Shown: positions 7,286 to 15,814 of the stretch, in pieces | Position numbering within the stretch: position 1 is the stretch's first letter | Layout of the letters: each line of letters begins with the position of its first letter | From: a virus | DNA length: 33,501 nt | IMG/VR virus record: IMGVR_UViG_3300034012_001335 | Location: 1-33,501 of that record | Reading direction: 5' to 3' (one strand) | The notes under the pieces: model-generated | The model's database searches: none | Told to the model about the DNA's origin: nothing | The model's input: the letters and a program-made list of their open reading frames with translations, nothing else | Program-made: the position numbers and the translations under genes

Positions 7286-7704
7286 CAACCGACAGACTAC
7301 TCGACGCATGGAAACGATGGCTACAACGCGGCACGGCTTTGCCTGTGGCGATGCGTGATGATGCGAGCGTGAAAACTTACCCGGGCGTTTACATCGAAGG
7401 CGATCAGGTAAGCCGCTTTGAATCGAACGGCATACAGGACGGAAACGCCTTTCTTGTCGAATGGGAAACGAAGCTAGTCACAACTCCAGGACTCGATTCA
7501 GACCTCGCCACAAGCAAGGAAGAGCATGACGAAATGCGCCGCCACCTATCCGCACACATCGGAGCCAACGAGGCCGAATCATGGATGGACGGGCAACTTG
7601 GCATCCGTGTTTTCCAACTCCTCACAAACTCCCCTGAGACGACCGAGGAAGACGGATACCGCGTGACGACTTGGAAGGCATCCGCGATAGCCTGCGAAAT
7701 TTGA
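7282..7704 (+). CDS. Putative tail terminator (gpU-like)
   Basis: A 140-residue protein overlapping the preceding neck gene by ATGA. It opens with a helix (DRLLDAWKRWLQ), has a beta-rich centre, and ends EEDGYRVTTWKASAIACEI, the strand pattern of tail terminator proteins. It sits just before the tail tube gene, as gpU sits before gpV in lambda. Such proteins cap the growing tail tube and set the joining surface. Function is inferred from size, order and layout. Confidence 0.5.
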   Translation: MTTDRLLDAWKRWLQRGTALPVAMRDDASVKTYPGVYIEGDQVSRFESNGIQDGNAFLVEWETKLVTTPGLDSDLATSKEEHDEMRRHLSAHIGANEAESWMDGQLGIRVFQLLTNSPETTEEDGYRVTTWKASAIACEI

Positions 7705-7729
7705 CTTTCGCGGCGTTTCGGGGCAATCT
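7701..7729 (+). promoter_or_regulatory. TTGACTTTCGC-type promoter, leaderless start at 7736
   Basis: TTGACT (7701-7706, overlapping the previous stop), 17-bp spacer starting TTCGC, CAATCT (7724-7729), and ATG at 7736, exactly the predicted +1. This position argues for the ATG rather than the in-frame TTG at 7730. Confidence 0.62.
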
Positions 7730-7735
7730 TTGTGC

Positions 7736-8161
7736 ATGGCCGCAACCGTATTTTCCGCCGCTCAATTTGGGCTTGCCGACGACTCTACCGCAACCGGACT
7801 GCTTGTCGCATCCATGTCTTTTAGTGGGACATCCAGCCTTGCGCAAGCACCTGACCACATCGGTAATACTGCCGGATTTGCCGTCTTTGAGCGCAAGAAA
7901 GACATCACTTTTTCCGGCGTAATCAAAACCAAAGGAACCGGATTAGTTGGATCAATGGGAACGCTTGTAACGCTGGCAAATACCACTAACAACACCCGCA
8001 CGCGACTTTCCGAAGGGCTTGGAGTTACGCCAGTGGCAAACAGCGGCATTGTGATTACAGGAAACGACATCACGCCGACCAACTCCGATTTTGAAGGTGG
8101 ATCGGGAACTGGTATATTCTTCCCCGGCGTAGCGGTCAACTCTCCCGTCACTTTGACCTGA
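7736..8161 (+). CDS. Putative major tail tube protein
   Basis: A 141-residue, beta-strand-rich protein with few charged residues: FAVFERKKDITFSGVIKTKG, and a later ITGNDITPTNSDFEGG. Size, composition and position after the terminator-like gene and before the chaperone pair fit a tail tube subunit (lambda gpV role). A separate leaderless promoter is expected for a protein needed in many copies. The ATG at 7736 is preferred over TTG 7730 because it falls at +1 of that promoter. No Ig-like extra domain is present. Confidence 0.6.
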   Translation: MAATVFSAAQFGLADDSTATGLLVASMSFSGTSSLAQAPDHIGNTAGFAVFERKKDITFSGVIKTKGTGLVGSMGTLVTLANTTNNTRTRLSEGLGVTPVANSGIVITGNDITPTNSDFEGGSGTGIFFPGVAVNSPVTLT

Positions 8162-8171
8162 TAGAATCTTT

Positions 8172-8750
8172 ATGACATTAGAAAATTTAGGACACGCAAG
8201 AACATCGGGAGACATTAACCTAATCGCCACAATGATGGCACTAGGTATTCCGCTTGACCCGACTTGTCCCGTATCCATGATTGACCGTGACGGCGCGGCT
8301 TATTCAGCTTACCACGTTTGTGAGTATTCATCAGACGGAATAGAATCATCCGACATGATTAGCGCGTATTGGGCAGGACATGAATCAGCCCCACCGGATC
8401 ATGGATACCGTTATATTTCAGAATTCATCCGTTCCAGGCCTAAAGGTATTCAAAGAACATCCGACCTATTGGATTTTGCCGTTGATTACCTTACTCAGCG
8501 CGGGCATCGCCTCACCGGATTTCAAAGCATTGTTGACATCCCTGATTTTGTCGCCGCGCTTCCTAATCATGAAGCCAGTTATATCTTGGCGTATGTTTGG
8601 AATCGTGAAGTTTGCTACCAACTGCACAAGCTAGCATCACGCAAAGTCTTTTACGAAGATGGACAAGGCGACGATACGCGCCGCGCCATTATCGACACGC
8701 GACTTCCAAAATGGAAAGCGAAGGAAATTCTAGCCAGACTTGAAGGATAA
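8172..8750 (+). CDS. Hypothetical protein between tail tube and tail chaperones
   Basis: A 192-residue acidic soluble protein of unknown function. It has long helix-forming segments (RTSDLLDFAVDYLTQRGHRL, then VCYQLHKLASRKVFYEDG) and no membrane part. It starts 10 bases after the tube gene and ends 4 bases before the chaperone gene, so it is part of the tail transcript. In lambda no gene occupies this exact site. A dedicated tail assembly factor is possible but unsupported by any motif. Confidence 0.6.
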   Translation: MTLENLGHARTSGDINLIATMMALGIPLDPTCPVSMIDRDGAAYSAYHVCEYSSDGIESSDMISAYWAGHESAPPDHGYRYISEFIRSRPKGIQRTSDLLDFAVDYLTQRGHRLTGFQSIVDIPDFVAALPNHEASYILAYVWNREVCYQLHKLASRKVFYEDGQGDDTRRAIIDTRLPKWKAKEILARLEG

Positions 8751-8754
8751 AAAT

Positions 8755-9156
8755 ATGAAAAGAGAATGCTTATTGTCACAATCATACATCGGGGAGCCGA
8801 TGATTTTCAAAGGAACCGAATTGGCTTACAGCCCGCTTGTGAATGAAATCTTGCGATCAATAAAAACCGCATTTTTTCACGGACGTGGGGGCAACGATCA
8901 AACAGAGCATCACGGGATTTGCGAGGGGATCATGGTGATGGATATGGTTGCACGGAATGCCAAGCAAGAGATTCACGCCCATATAAATCTCCCGACTAAT
9001 GATCGGTCAAAAGCCGTCCTTGCTTTTTACATCGACAACGAAGCGGAGATTGAAGCGATCAAACCCGCGCTTGTTGCTCGGATGGAATCAGCAATCGCCG
9101 CCAGCGTAGAAAGTGAGGGATCGGGAAAGCCTCACCCGCAAGCCCAGGACTCTTAG
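8755..9156 (+). CDS. Tail assembly chaperone G (zero-frame product)
   Basis: A 133-residue protein located directly before the tape measure, as gpG is in lambda (140 residues). The ATG at 8755 is chosen over an upstream TTG at 8740, which lies inside the preceding gene. The end of the gene contains G GGA AAG (9123-9129) in the zero frame, the same slippery heptamer that lambda uses for its G/GT frameshift. Zero-frame reading stops after PHPQAQDS. G-type proteins coat the tape measure and recruit tube subunits. The frameshift site and position carry the call, since sequence similarity in this family is low. Confidence 0.72.
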   Translation: MKRECLLSQSYIGEPMIFKGTELAYSPLVNEILRSIKTAFFHGRGGNDQTEHHGICEGIMVMDMVARNAKQEIHAHINLPTNDRSKAVLAFYIDNEAEIEAIKPALVARMESAIAASVESEGSGKPHPQAQDS

Positions 9157-9383
9157 CTATCGTTGACTTTTTTTGTATCCGCCATGAACTCGACAGTGAC
9201 ACGGTTATGCGCAACTGGGAATTATCCCGCATCTTGCAGCTTCTACACGCGGAAGGCATTTATCGCGGATCATTGTATCAATGGCGCAACTTTGGCGAGC
9301 CTTCGCAAGAACTACTTGACAAGCTCGACACGGACTCAAAAGCCGTTGACTGGGATCAACTAGAACCTCAATACGTATCATGA
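8755..9383 (+). CDS. Tail assembly chaperone GT, programmed -1 frameshift product
   Basis: Reading G to base 9129 (125 codons), slipping back one base on GGGAAAG, and continuing to the stop at 9381-9383 gives a 209-residue GT fusion. The -1 frame is open from 9117 to 9383. After the linker ASPASPGLLAI it encodes a protein-like domain (VDFFCIRHELDSDTVMRNWE, then LQLLHAEGIYRGSLYQW). The extension stop overlaps the tape measure start (ATGA). In lambda, a few percent of ribosomes make GT, whose T domain recruits tail tube protein. No internal start is needed, although ATG 9207 lies in this frame. Confidence 0.78.
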
Positions 9384-10435
9384 TCGGAACAACTGTAAAA
9401 ATCGGATTCGACTCAAGCGCAGTGGGGCGCGGCATGGCGAACATGGGGCGCATGTTGAGCAAAGGGCTTGGACGCATCGGCACGGGCGCAGCGGAGCGCG
9501 TAGGACATCAGATGACCGACCTTATGGGGCGCATCGTAATGGCGATTCCTGACGCATTGCGTGAAACCGCAGATTGGGCGGGCAACATGACCGACATGTC
9601 CACGCAAACTGGAATGAGCGTAGAGAGCTTAGTTGTATTGGAAGAAAAGCTAAGGCTTGCAGGAGCATCAGCAAACGATACAAGCCGAATCATTTCAACG
9701 CTCAACTCCCGCGTTCACGAAGCAACCACTGAAAACGGCGCGGCGGCGGAAGCGATGCGTGCGCTTGGGATCAACATTCAAGACATCGCCGGAGCTAGTC
9801 CGGAGCGAGCATTTACAATGATAGGCCAGCGCGTCGCAGAGCTTGGCCCCGAATTTAAAGGGCTTGAGAATATCATGGGAGATTTGTTTGGGGCGCGGAT
9901 GGGATTCAAGTTGATCCGATTCTTCAAAACCTATGATGAATCCACGGCACGGGCAGAAAAAACAGCCGGAATGTTTGGAAAGGCATTAACTGGCGGACTC
10001 GCCGGGGAGATGGATGAATTTGGCGACGCGCTCGGAAGAATGACAATCATGAAGCGGCAGCTTTCCTCGATTGTCCTTGGCGAAATGTTCCGCGTCACAG
10101 GCGGATCTGGCGGAGTGGATAAAATGTTTGATTTCTTCGACCCTGAAAAAATACGCCCAAAAGTAACTGAGCTTTTCAACCTTATTGGGCGCAATCTTGA
10201 AGTATTTATGTCTCAGGACATATCGAAATCATTCGGAGATATTTTCCGTAATATTGGCAAGCAGCTTGGTGAAGGAATCAAGGAATCATTCGGGGATAGT
10301 ATGAACATCAAGGGCATTCTCGGATTTAAAACAGCATCCGCAACGCAAACAGGCGAAGACCCTATTGCAGTGATTAAAGAATCCAATAAGCTACTTACGG
10401 AAATCCGCGACAAGTCTGTCTCAAAATTCGCATAA
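9380..10435 (+). CDS. Tape measure protein (short)
   Basis: A 351-residue, helix-rich protein following the G/GT pair. It has the Gly/Ala/Met-rich N terminus (MANMGRMLSKGLGRIGTGAA) and repeated amphipathic helices typical of tape measure proteins, which fix tail length and help DNA entry. At roughly 0.15 nm per residue it implies a tail near 50 nm, far shorter than lambda's. The stretch ADWAGNMTDMSTQTGMSVES with the following helices is characteristic of this group. It starts within the end of the GT frame. Confidence 0.8.
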   Translation: MIGTTVKIGFDSSAVGRGMANMGRMLSKGLGRIGTGAAERVGHQMTDLMGRIVMAIPDALRETADWAGNMTDMSTQTGMSVESLVVLEEKLRLAGASANDTSRIISTLNSRVHEATTENGAAAEAMRALGINIQDIAGASPERAFTMIGQRVAELGPEFKGLENIMGDLFGARMGFKLIRFFKTYDESTARAEKTAGMFGKALTGGLAGEMDEFGDALGRMTIMKRQLSSIVLGEMFRVTGGSGGVDKMFDFFDPEKIRPKVTELFNLIGRNLEVFMSQDISKSFGDIFRNIGKQLGEGIKESFGDSMNIKGILGFKTASATQTGEDPIAVIKESNKLLTEIRDKSVSKFA

Positions 10436-10438
10436 TCA

Positions 10439-11245
10439 ATGTCCTCAACATTACACAGCATCCCAGCAAACACCCTTCGCCCGTCATTTAACTTTTCGCC
10501 GTCACGTAGTCCCGACGGGAAAACCACGGCGACAATGGATTTCACATGCCGAAAATATGACATCGGCAAATTTGCCATTCAGCAAAAGTTAAAAAAAGGA
10601 AATTCAATTTCCACGATTTACCCCCAAGTAACAGCCGAGTATGACTTCCTTAAAATCGACTCATATTCATCTAGGGATGAAGCCGGAGGAATAACCACTG
10701 TAACAGTCAACTTTGCTGGAATCGAGTGGGCAAATGAATTTTCATCAGATGATTCAATCGTTTATACTCGCAACAACGCATTGCGCGAAGAGTCGATTTT
10801 CAATCATCCAAAATTCCGTGAGTTGGACATGAACACAAAGACGGGGATTAAGGCTTGTGTTGATAATACCGCAAGATACATCCCTGCAACGGCTGAAATC
10901 AAAACTTGGGTCGGCGATGTTAATATTACATACATCACAAGCGATGAAGCTATTGCGTGGAATGATCTTATTGTGATACGTGGCATTACCACTTATTTGA
11001 TTCCAACTTCCGAATGGACAAAAACAGCAACAGGAAGAGGGAAGCTGACCTCAAACGAGCTGGCAAAAATGGGATTCATTGACACGCCGCCAGGCAACCC
11101 GACCGCGCCAACTGGGCAGAATTGGCTTATGACGGGAGCAACCGAATCACTTCCGCTAATTGGCGATTCGGTCAACTCATATTCACTCACATGGTCAAGC
11201 GGCGATTGGCCTGCTGATATTTATACCGCGCCAGTTCCAGAATAA
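10439..11245 (+). CDS. Putative distal/minor tail protein
   Basis: A 268-residue, beta-rich protein beginning 3 bases after the tape measure stop, the place of distal tail or hub-adaptor genes. It contains aromatic- and Thr-rich strands (AGGITTVTVNFAGIEWANEF and WVGDVNITYITSD), giving the look of a virion protein. No recognised domain is found. The stop overlaps the next start (TAATG). Role is assigned by position. Confidence 0.5.
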   Translation: MSSTLHSIPANTLRPSFNFSPSRSPDGKTTATMDFTCRKYDIGKFAIQQKLKKGNSISTIYPQVTAEYDFLKIDSYSSRDEAGGITTVTVNFAGIEWANEFSSDDSIVYTRNNALREESIFNHPKFRELDMNTKTGIKACVDNTARYIPATAEIKTWVGDVNITYITSDEAIAWNDLIVIRGITTYLIPTSEWTKTATGRGKLTSNELAKMGFIDTPPGNPTAPTGQNWLMTGATESLPLIGDSVNSYSLTWSSGDWPADIYTAPVPE

Positions 11246-11745
11246 TGAGCAAGATGCACATCAACCTACCCGCTAGGATCAATAAAGACCAGCCCGTAAC
11301 TGCGCGGTGGGCGAATGATTTGCGCGAATCAATCTACCGATTGGCATCACGGAAGATTGAGCAAAGAGGAGGAATGCCGGGAGGAGGATCAACAGAGCTA
11401 GAATTCCCCTTCCAAATCTACGACAACGGAACCGAGTTCGTATCCCGTGCCGGAACCTTTAACGGCAGCTACGGCGAGCTTACCCAAGCGGCGACAACGG
11501 ACGGGACATGGAGACTTTACGCATCGCTGACGATCAACGCCACCACGGGGGAGATCACAGCATCCAGCGTGGCGTGGTATGCTTCCGCTCAAACCAGCAC
11601 GACCACTACATTCTACCATCTTATCGGCATCGGCATTGTTGCGGATTCTGGAGAGACACGGACGGTGATAAACTATAACTATGGGCCAATTTTCTTTTTG
11701 CTGCACGGCAGCGTGACGGACGATTGGAATTGCTCATTTTACTGA
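11245..11745 (+). CDS. Tail structural protein, unknown
   Basis: A 166-residue protein. The N terminus (INKDQPVTARWANDLRESIY) has the look of an anchoring module repeated in phage tail proteins. After a Gly-rich hinge, MPGGGST, a Thr-rich beta domain follows (TWRLYASLTINATTGEITAS). It is probably attached to the tail tip or baseplate. It overlaps the previous gene and the next begins after one base. Confidence 0.5.
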   Translation: MSKMHINLPARINKDQPVTARWANDLRESIYRLASRKIEQRGGMPGGGSTELEFPFQIYDNGTEFVSRAGTFNGSYGELTQAATTDGTWRLYASLTINATTGEITASSVAWYASAQTSTTTTFYHLIGIGIVADSGETRTVINYNYGPIFFLLHGSVTDDWNCSFY

Positions 11746-11746
11746 T

Positions 11747-12514
11747 ATGGACGCAGCGGAATACTTGGAGCGGGTGAAGATGAAGAAGCGGGATAAAGTG
11801 CTGAATGACCGATTCAACACTTACAATTTCCCGAATAATGTCACTGGCGCAAAAATGACAGGATCGGTCTATATACAATACGTATCTGAGGATGATTATT
11901 CCAAAACGGTGGAAGAAATAAACATTGACCCTACCTTGTTAGCGGATCTTCAGCGGGTGACATTTCCGCCGCAAAGTATCCCATATGAGCCAGGGGATGA
12001 GGGCATTTTCTACATTACACATTTCCCAGCGAAACCGTGGAACGTAAATTCTGGAGGTGGTAATGGGCTTGCATGGCCTCCCGTCACACTAGCTGGGAAT
12101 CCCGATTATTACGTAGGCAGCGGATCGTTGAAGTTTTACAGCAGGGCGGAACCAGAAGACCCATTCACCCTAGATAGCACATGGCCTGTTGATTTTTACG
12201 GGTATTTGCTTTTACTATTCTCAGGCGGAGGGCATCCGGTTAGCGGTGGGCGCGGCGCGGATAGTAACGAGAAGCGAATGGGCATCACTGTTGCGTTGAA
12301 TGTGTTGGGAGTGGACGCGGAAGATCCTAATTTTACGTTATACGAATATAGCTTTGGCGGTGACGTGCCAACTGCCGACAGCCCATACCCGTGGGATGAC
12401 CCGTGGCCGGGCTACACGGATATTTTTACGGATAGCTTTAACGACATTTTAGCTGACGCATACGGCGACACAACAGGATCATCCTGCGACCTTGCTTTCG
12501 AGTGGTTGTATTAG
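11747..12514 (+). CDS. Hypothetical tail-region protein
   Basis: A 255-residue acidic protein, not recognised. The basic N terminus (LERVKMKKRDKVLNDRFNTY) is followed by an aromatic- and Pro/Gly-rich body (GIFYITHFPAKPWNVNSGGG; YPWDDPWPGYTDIFTD). The composition is typical of receptor-contact or fibre-associated proteins, and the gene lies among tail genes. No enzyme motif was found. Confidence 0.5.
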   Translation: MDAAEYLERVKMKKRDKVLNDRFNTYNFPNNVTGAKMTGSVYIQYVSEDDYSKTVEEINIDPTLLADLQRVTFPPQSIPYEPGDEGIFYITHFPAKPWNVNSGGGNGLAWPPVTLAGNPDYYVGSGSLKFYSRAEPEDPFTLDSTWPVDFYGYLLLLFSGGGHPVSGGRGADSNEKRMGITVALNVLGVDAEDPNFTLYEYSFGGDVPTADSPYPWDDPWPGYTDIFTDSFNDILADAYGDTTGSSCDLAFEWLY

Positions 12515-12522
12515 TCTCAAAT

Positions 12523-12551
12523 TTGACTTTCGCCCCGATTTAAGCAAGGAT
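12523..12551 (+). promoter_or_regulatory. TTGACTTTCGC-type promoter, leaderless start at 12557
   Basis: TTGACT (12523-12528), 17-bp spacer starting TTCGCCCC, AAGGAT (12546-12551), then ATG after 5 bases. It splits the fibre genes into a separately transcribed unit. Confidence 0.58.
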
Positions 12552-12556
12552 CAGGC

Positions 12557-13417
12557 ATGACTCTAAGCGGCACTGAGGTTAGGTATGGAATGCTTGCGAC
12601 TGCCGACCCAGCGGCGGTAAATGTATCCGGCTCACAGTCCATCGGGACAGGATTATCAACGCTCACTTATACCGACGCTCCCACCGTTGCCTATTCGCTG
12701 GCCATGATTATCCAGGACGGCGATACCCTCACATGGAACGCTAGCACGGGCGCAGTTACCGGAACCGTAGCCGGAACTGCACAAGTCGAAACAGCAACCA
12801 TTGTAGCCGCGTCCGGCGCAACCACAGCGGGCGATTTGAACGTGACAGTGACCTCCGCGCTTGTAACCGGATCGCCTTTGCTCATTCCCGTTGCGCTCCT
12901 CTTGACGGATAACACCGCCTCGCTTGTGGCGACGAAAGTTAGAGCCGCGCTTAACGCAACCACCGCCATCACGGATCATTACACCGTCGGCGGAACAGGC
13001 GCGACATACTCGCTGACCACCAAGGCCGTCAACCACGCCGCAAACGATACCACGCTCAACCTAGCACACGCCAACGGCACATGCGCGGGCATCACAACGG
13101 CGGCGACCTCGGCCAATACTACGGCGGGAGTCGGAACCACGCGGGCATATAAATTTAACGGAACCGCTTGGAACGCGACGGATAACGAAGGCATCGCACT
13201 GCCGTCTATGACGAAAGTCCACTCCATGCTTATCCGCTCGTCAAACACAGCCGGAACCGTGGCGATTGACGACGGGACGGACATGTTCAACCCCGCTTGT
13301 CCTTTTGTAAGCCTCACAGCATCACCCACCGGAGCGCATCCATTCACAGCCGGAACCGTGACTTTCACAGCCGACGCAGCACCTGTAACCCTGACAATCG
13401 ACGTTCATGCCGGATGA
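12557..13417 (+). CDS. Thr/Ala-rich virion or fibre protein
   Basis: A 286-residue protein of low charge, dominated by Ala, Thr, Gly and Val beta-strand runs (STGAVTGTVAGTAQVETAT; TAATSANTTAGVGTTRAYKF). The composition points to an extracellular virion protein such as a fibre, decoration or hub protein. A leaderless promoter lies directly before it. The tail end has an Ig-like strand pattern (HPFTAGTVTFTADAAPVTL). No catalytic motif is seen. It overlaps the next gene by 11 bases. Confidence 0.55.
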   Translation: MTLSGTEVRYGMLATADPAAVNVSGSQSIGTGLSTLTYTDAPTVAYSLAMIIQDGDTLTWNASTGAVTGTVAGTAQVETATIVAASGATTAGDLNVTVTSALVTGSPLLIPVALLLTDNTASLVATKVRAALNATTAITDHYTVGGTGATYSLTTKAVNHAANDTTLNLAHANGTCAGITTAATSANTTAGVGTTRAYKFNGTAWNATDNEGIALPSMTKVHSMLIRSSNTAGTVAIDDGTDMFNPACPFVSLTASPTGAHPFTAGTVTFTADAAPVTLTIDVHAG

Positions 13418-13718
13418 TACCATTTACCTCAAGCGAGGCCAGACGCTTGAAATCACCGTTACATTCCAGGATGTTGACGGCAATAACATCGTGCTAGATG
13501 ACGACTGGACTGTCTCGTCTGCGATGAAACTAAAAACATCCTGCGACATCATCACGCTTTCACCAACGATCAGCGGCGGGAATGTTTCAATCATCCAAGA
13601 AACCGATGACCTCGCAGCAGGCGTTTATGACATCGACGTGATAGCAGACGACGGAAACCGCGAAATCACTGACATTTTTTACCTTAACCTCGCCAAGACC
13701 ATCACACCCCTAGCATGA
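13407..13718 (+). CDS. Small beta-sandwich tail protein (BppU-N-like)
   Basis: A 103-residue protein starting DDTIYLKRGQTLEITVTFQD and closing with a strand-rich segment GVYDIDVIADDGNREIT. This is the pattern of small immunoglobulin-like or BppU N-terminal modules that attach fibres to the tail tip. It starts 11 bases inside the previous gene and overlaps the large fibre gene by 4, so the three are probably co-translated. The assignment is structural by pattern only. Confidence 0.5.
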   Translation: MPDDTIYLKRGQTLEITVTFQDVDGNNIVLDDDWTVSSAMKLKTSCDIITLSPTISGGNVSIIQETDDLAAGVYDIDVIADDGNREITDIFYLNLAKTITPLA

Positions 13719-15814
13719 GCGCAATCGTCACCCAAACAGGCCGCGTAGCAACCGTCACGGTATCCACCGCCCGATACATCCACCCGAACCATAACGGCGA
13801 CGTTACAAGCGTAGGCGACGGCGCGACCACAATCACGGACAAGGCCGTCACGCTTGGGAAAATCCAAGACATCGGCTCAGGCAAAGTCATAGGCCGACAC
13901 ACCGCAGGCGACGGAACACCGCAGGAAATCGGCATTGACGGCGGCCTTGAAATCCACGGCGCAAACATCCGCCGCGCCGCCCTGACTGGCGACGTTACCG
14001 CATCGGCTGGCAGCAATGCAACCACCCTCGCCAATACCGCCGTCACCGCTGGCTCATACACCGCCGCGAGCATCACGGTGGATAGCAAGGGACGCATCAC
14101 CGCCGCGTCTAGCACCGCCGCGCTAACACCCACCGCGCACGCATCCACACACGCTACAGGCGGCAGCGACCCGATCACGCCAGCGGCCATCGGAGCGGAA
14201 ACACCTGCCGGAGCAGCCGCACAAATCGCCGCCGCTGTTGGTGAGACAGTAGCATCCGCCGCCCAAGGCCGCGCAGCAGTCACAAGCCCGCTTCGTGTTG
14301 CCATCGTCGGAACGTCCATCACCGCTCAATCTTCGGCAATCGACACCACGCACCAACCGCGCATCCATGATACGAGCGGCGGATATGGAGCATGGCTTGA
14401 ACACATATCAGGCCATCGCGTGAGGCTTGTCAGAAACTACGGAACAGCCGAATCCGCATCACAGAAAACCTTTGGGTATTCAGGATACCAACTCCCGGGA
14501 CTGACCGATGGAGCATCCGGCGTGTATCCTCTCGACAACGCCCTTAACTCCGGCGCGGAAATGCTCGTGTTGGAAGGCGGGATCAATGACATCATCACGG
14601 GCGGCGTATCGGCGGCGACCCTCATTAGCCGATTCACAAGCTACTGGACAAAAGCAGTATCCACCGGGCTTCCTGTCATCGCCTTTAACTGCACCCCGTA
14701 TGGAGGCGGGGCAACCGCCGCAGCGTCCATGACCAACGGCAACACCTACGAAATTTACACCGCAGGGACAACGACATGGACGAGCTTCGGAGCTGCCGAT
14801 AACAATGTGGGAACCGTCTTCGTCAAGAGTGGTGGCGCAGCAAGCGGGACGGGGTTAGCCCTAGACAAGTCATCCGCCACCGCTACCACACGGCGTGACA
14901 ACATTGCCACCGCTAACGCATCACTCGCCGCTATCGCGACATCCCTCGGCGTGACGATTATCGACACCCACGCGCTTGCCACTATGTCAGGTGGCTTTGC
15001 CACTACGGAGTCATTGTGGGATGGAATCCACCCTACACCTGCATACGCACACCGCTTGGCGGTGGCAATCAACACGCAGATCGCCAGCTCATACGCAGCC
15101 CGACCGCCCGCAACCATCGTGCCGCCATCATCGTCGGCGGTATGGGTGACGACCAACAACTCCCCATCCCAAGCCACTATCCCGACAGGATGGGCAAAAG
15201 GAGGATCTACATTTGCTGATACATGGTCAGCGCAGACCGACGCAGACGGGACAACGTGGCAACGCGTTCGTGTCGTTCCATCCGTTGCCAATACAGCCGG
15301 ATCAATTTACATCCGCGCTAGTACTGGTTTAAAAGAGGGCGAGCGAGTAAGATTCGCTTGCCGTCTCCGTCCGGTCAGCGGCACACATACACTCAGAGAC
15401 ATTACGATCATAGGTCGCGTTTCTGGGTCGAATGCCAGCTTTGTTACTTTTCGGGCAATCTCACAAGGTAGCAACTTGGGGACAGGTAATTTTAACCCGA
15501 TCACCGGGCTCTTTATCTCGCCGGAATTTACCGTCCCATCGCTTGTCACCAGCCTCGCAGCAACCGCTATGGTGGCTGGCAAGGAATACGAAATTCTAAC
15601 GGCAGGAACGACAAACTACACCCTTGTAGGTGCGGTAAATAGCACTGTAGGCACTCGCTTTATTGCCACTGCCGCCGGAACCGGAACCGGAACAGTCATC
15701 AATCCAGCCGTCGTTGATCCGGCTTTTATCGACGCTTACATTGATTTCACCGCAACGGATGTCACATACGACATCCGGCAGTTCGGAGTTTATAAAGTGA
15801 TTTCAAACGGATGA
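13715..15814 (+). CDS. Tail fibre with SGNH/GDSL esterase domain
   Basis: A 699-residue fibre. Residues 1-170 are Ala/Thr/Gly-rich fibre repeats (DGATTITDKAVTLGKIQDIG; SAGSNATTLANTAVTAGS). An SGNH hydrolase follows: nucleophile Ser201 in VGTSIT, Asn291 in GGINDI, and Asp436/His439 in WDGIHP. Such domains remove acyl groups from surface polysaccharides during adsorption. The C-terminal 220 residues are beta-rich and probably bind carbohydrate. A module of about 45 residues (YEIYTAGTTTWTSFGAAD...) lies inside the esterase at about 336-386 and recurs near 618-662 (YEILTAGTTNYTLVGAVN...). Which sugar is the substrate cannot be told. Confidence 0.85.
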   Translation: MSAIVTQTGRVATVTVSTARYIHPNHNGDVTSVGDGATTITDKAVTLGKIQDIGSGKVIGRHTAGDGTPQEIGIDGGLEIHGANIRRAALTGDVTASAGSNATTLANTAVTAGSYTAASITVDSKGRITAASSTAALTPTAHASTHATGGSDPITPAAIGAETPAGAAAQIAAAVGETVASAAQGRAAVTSPLRVAIVGTSITAQSSAIDTTHQPRIHDTSGGYGAWLEHISGHRVRLVRNYGTAESASQKTFGYSGYQLPGLTDGASGVYPLDNALNSGAEMLVLEGGINDIITGGVSAATLISRFTSYWTKAVSTGLPVIAFNCTPYGGGATAAASMTNGNTYEIYTAGTTTWTSFGAADNNVGTVFVKSGGAASGTGLALDKSSATATTRRDNIATANASLAAIATSLGVTIIDTHALATMSGGFATTESLWDGIHPTPAYAHRLAVAINTQIASSYAARPPATIVPPSSSAVWVTTNNSPSQATIPTGWAKGGSTFADTWSAQTDADGTTWQRVRVVPSVANTAGSIYIRASTGLKEGERVRFACRLRPVSGTHTLRDITIIGRVSGSNASFVTFRAISQGSNLGTGNFNPITGLFISPEFTVPSLVTSLAATAMVAGKEYEILTAGTTNYTLVGAVNSTVGTRFIATAAGTGTGTVINPAVVDPAFIDAYIDFTATDVTYDIRQFGVYKVISNG

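Noticed and set aside
9163-9191. TTGACTTTTTT before ATG 9184 as a promoter of the TTGACTTTCGC family
   Set aside because: It lies inside the -1 frame extension of the tail chaperone (codes IVDFFCIRH), and there is no -10 at 17 bp or TTCGC block.
12656-13368. Opposite-strand frames over the Thr/Ala-rich virion gene
   Set aside because: They arise from the biased ACC/GCC codons of the real + gene and have no independent support.
13702-14322. 206-codon frame on the - strand over the fibre gene
   Set aside because: Ala/Val-rich complement of Ala/Thr codons in the fibre; no start context and no protein-like pattern.
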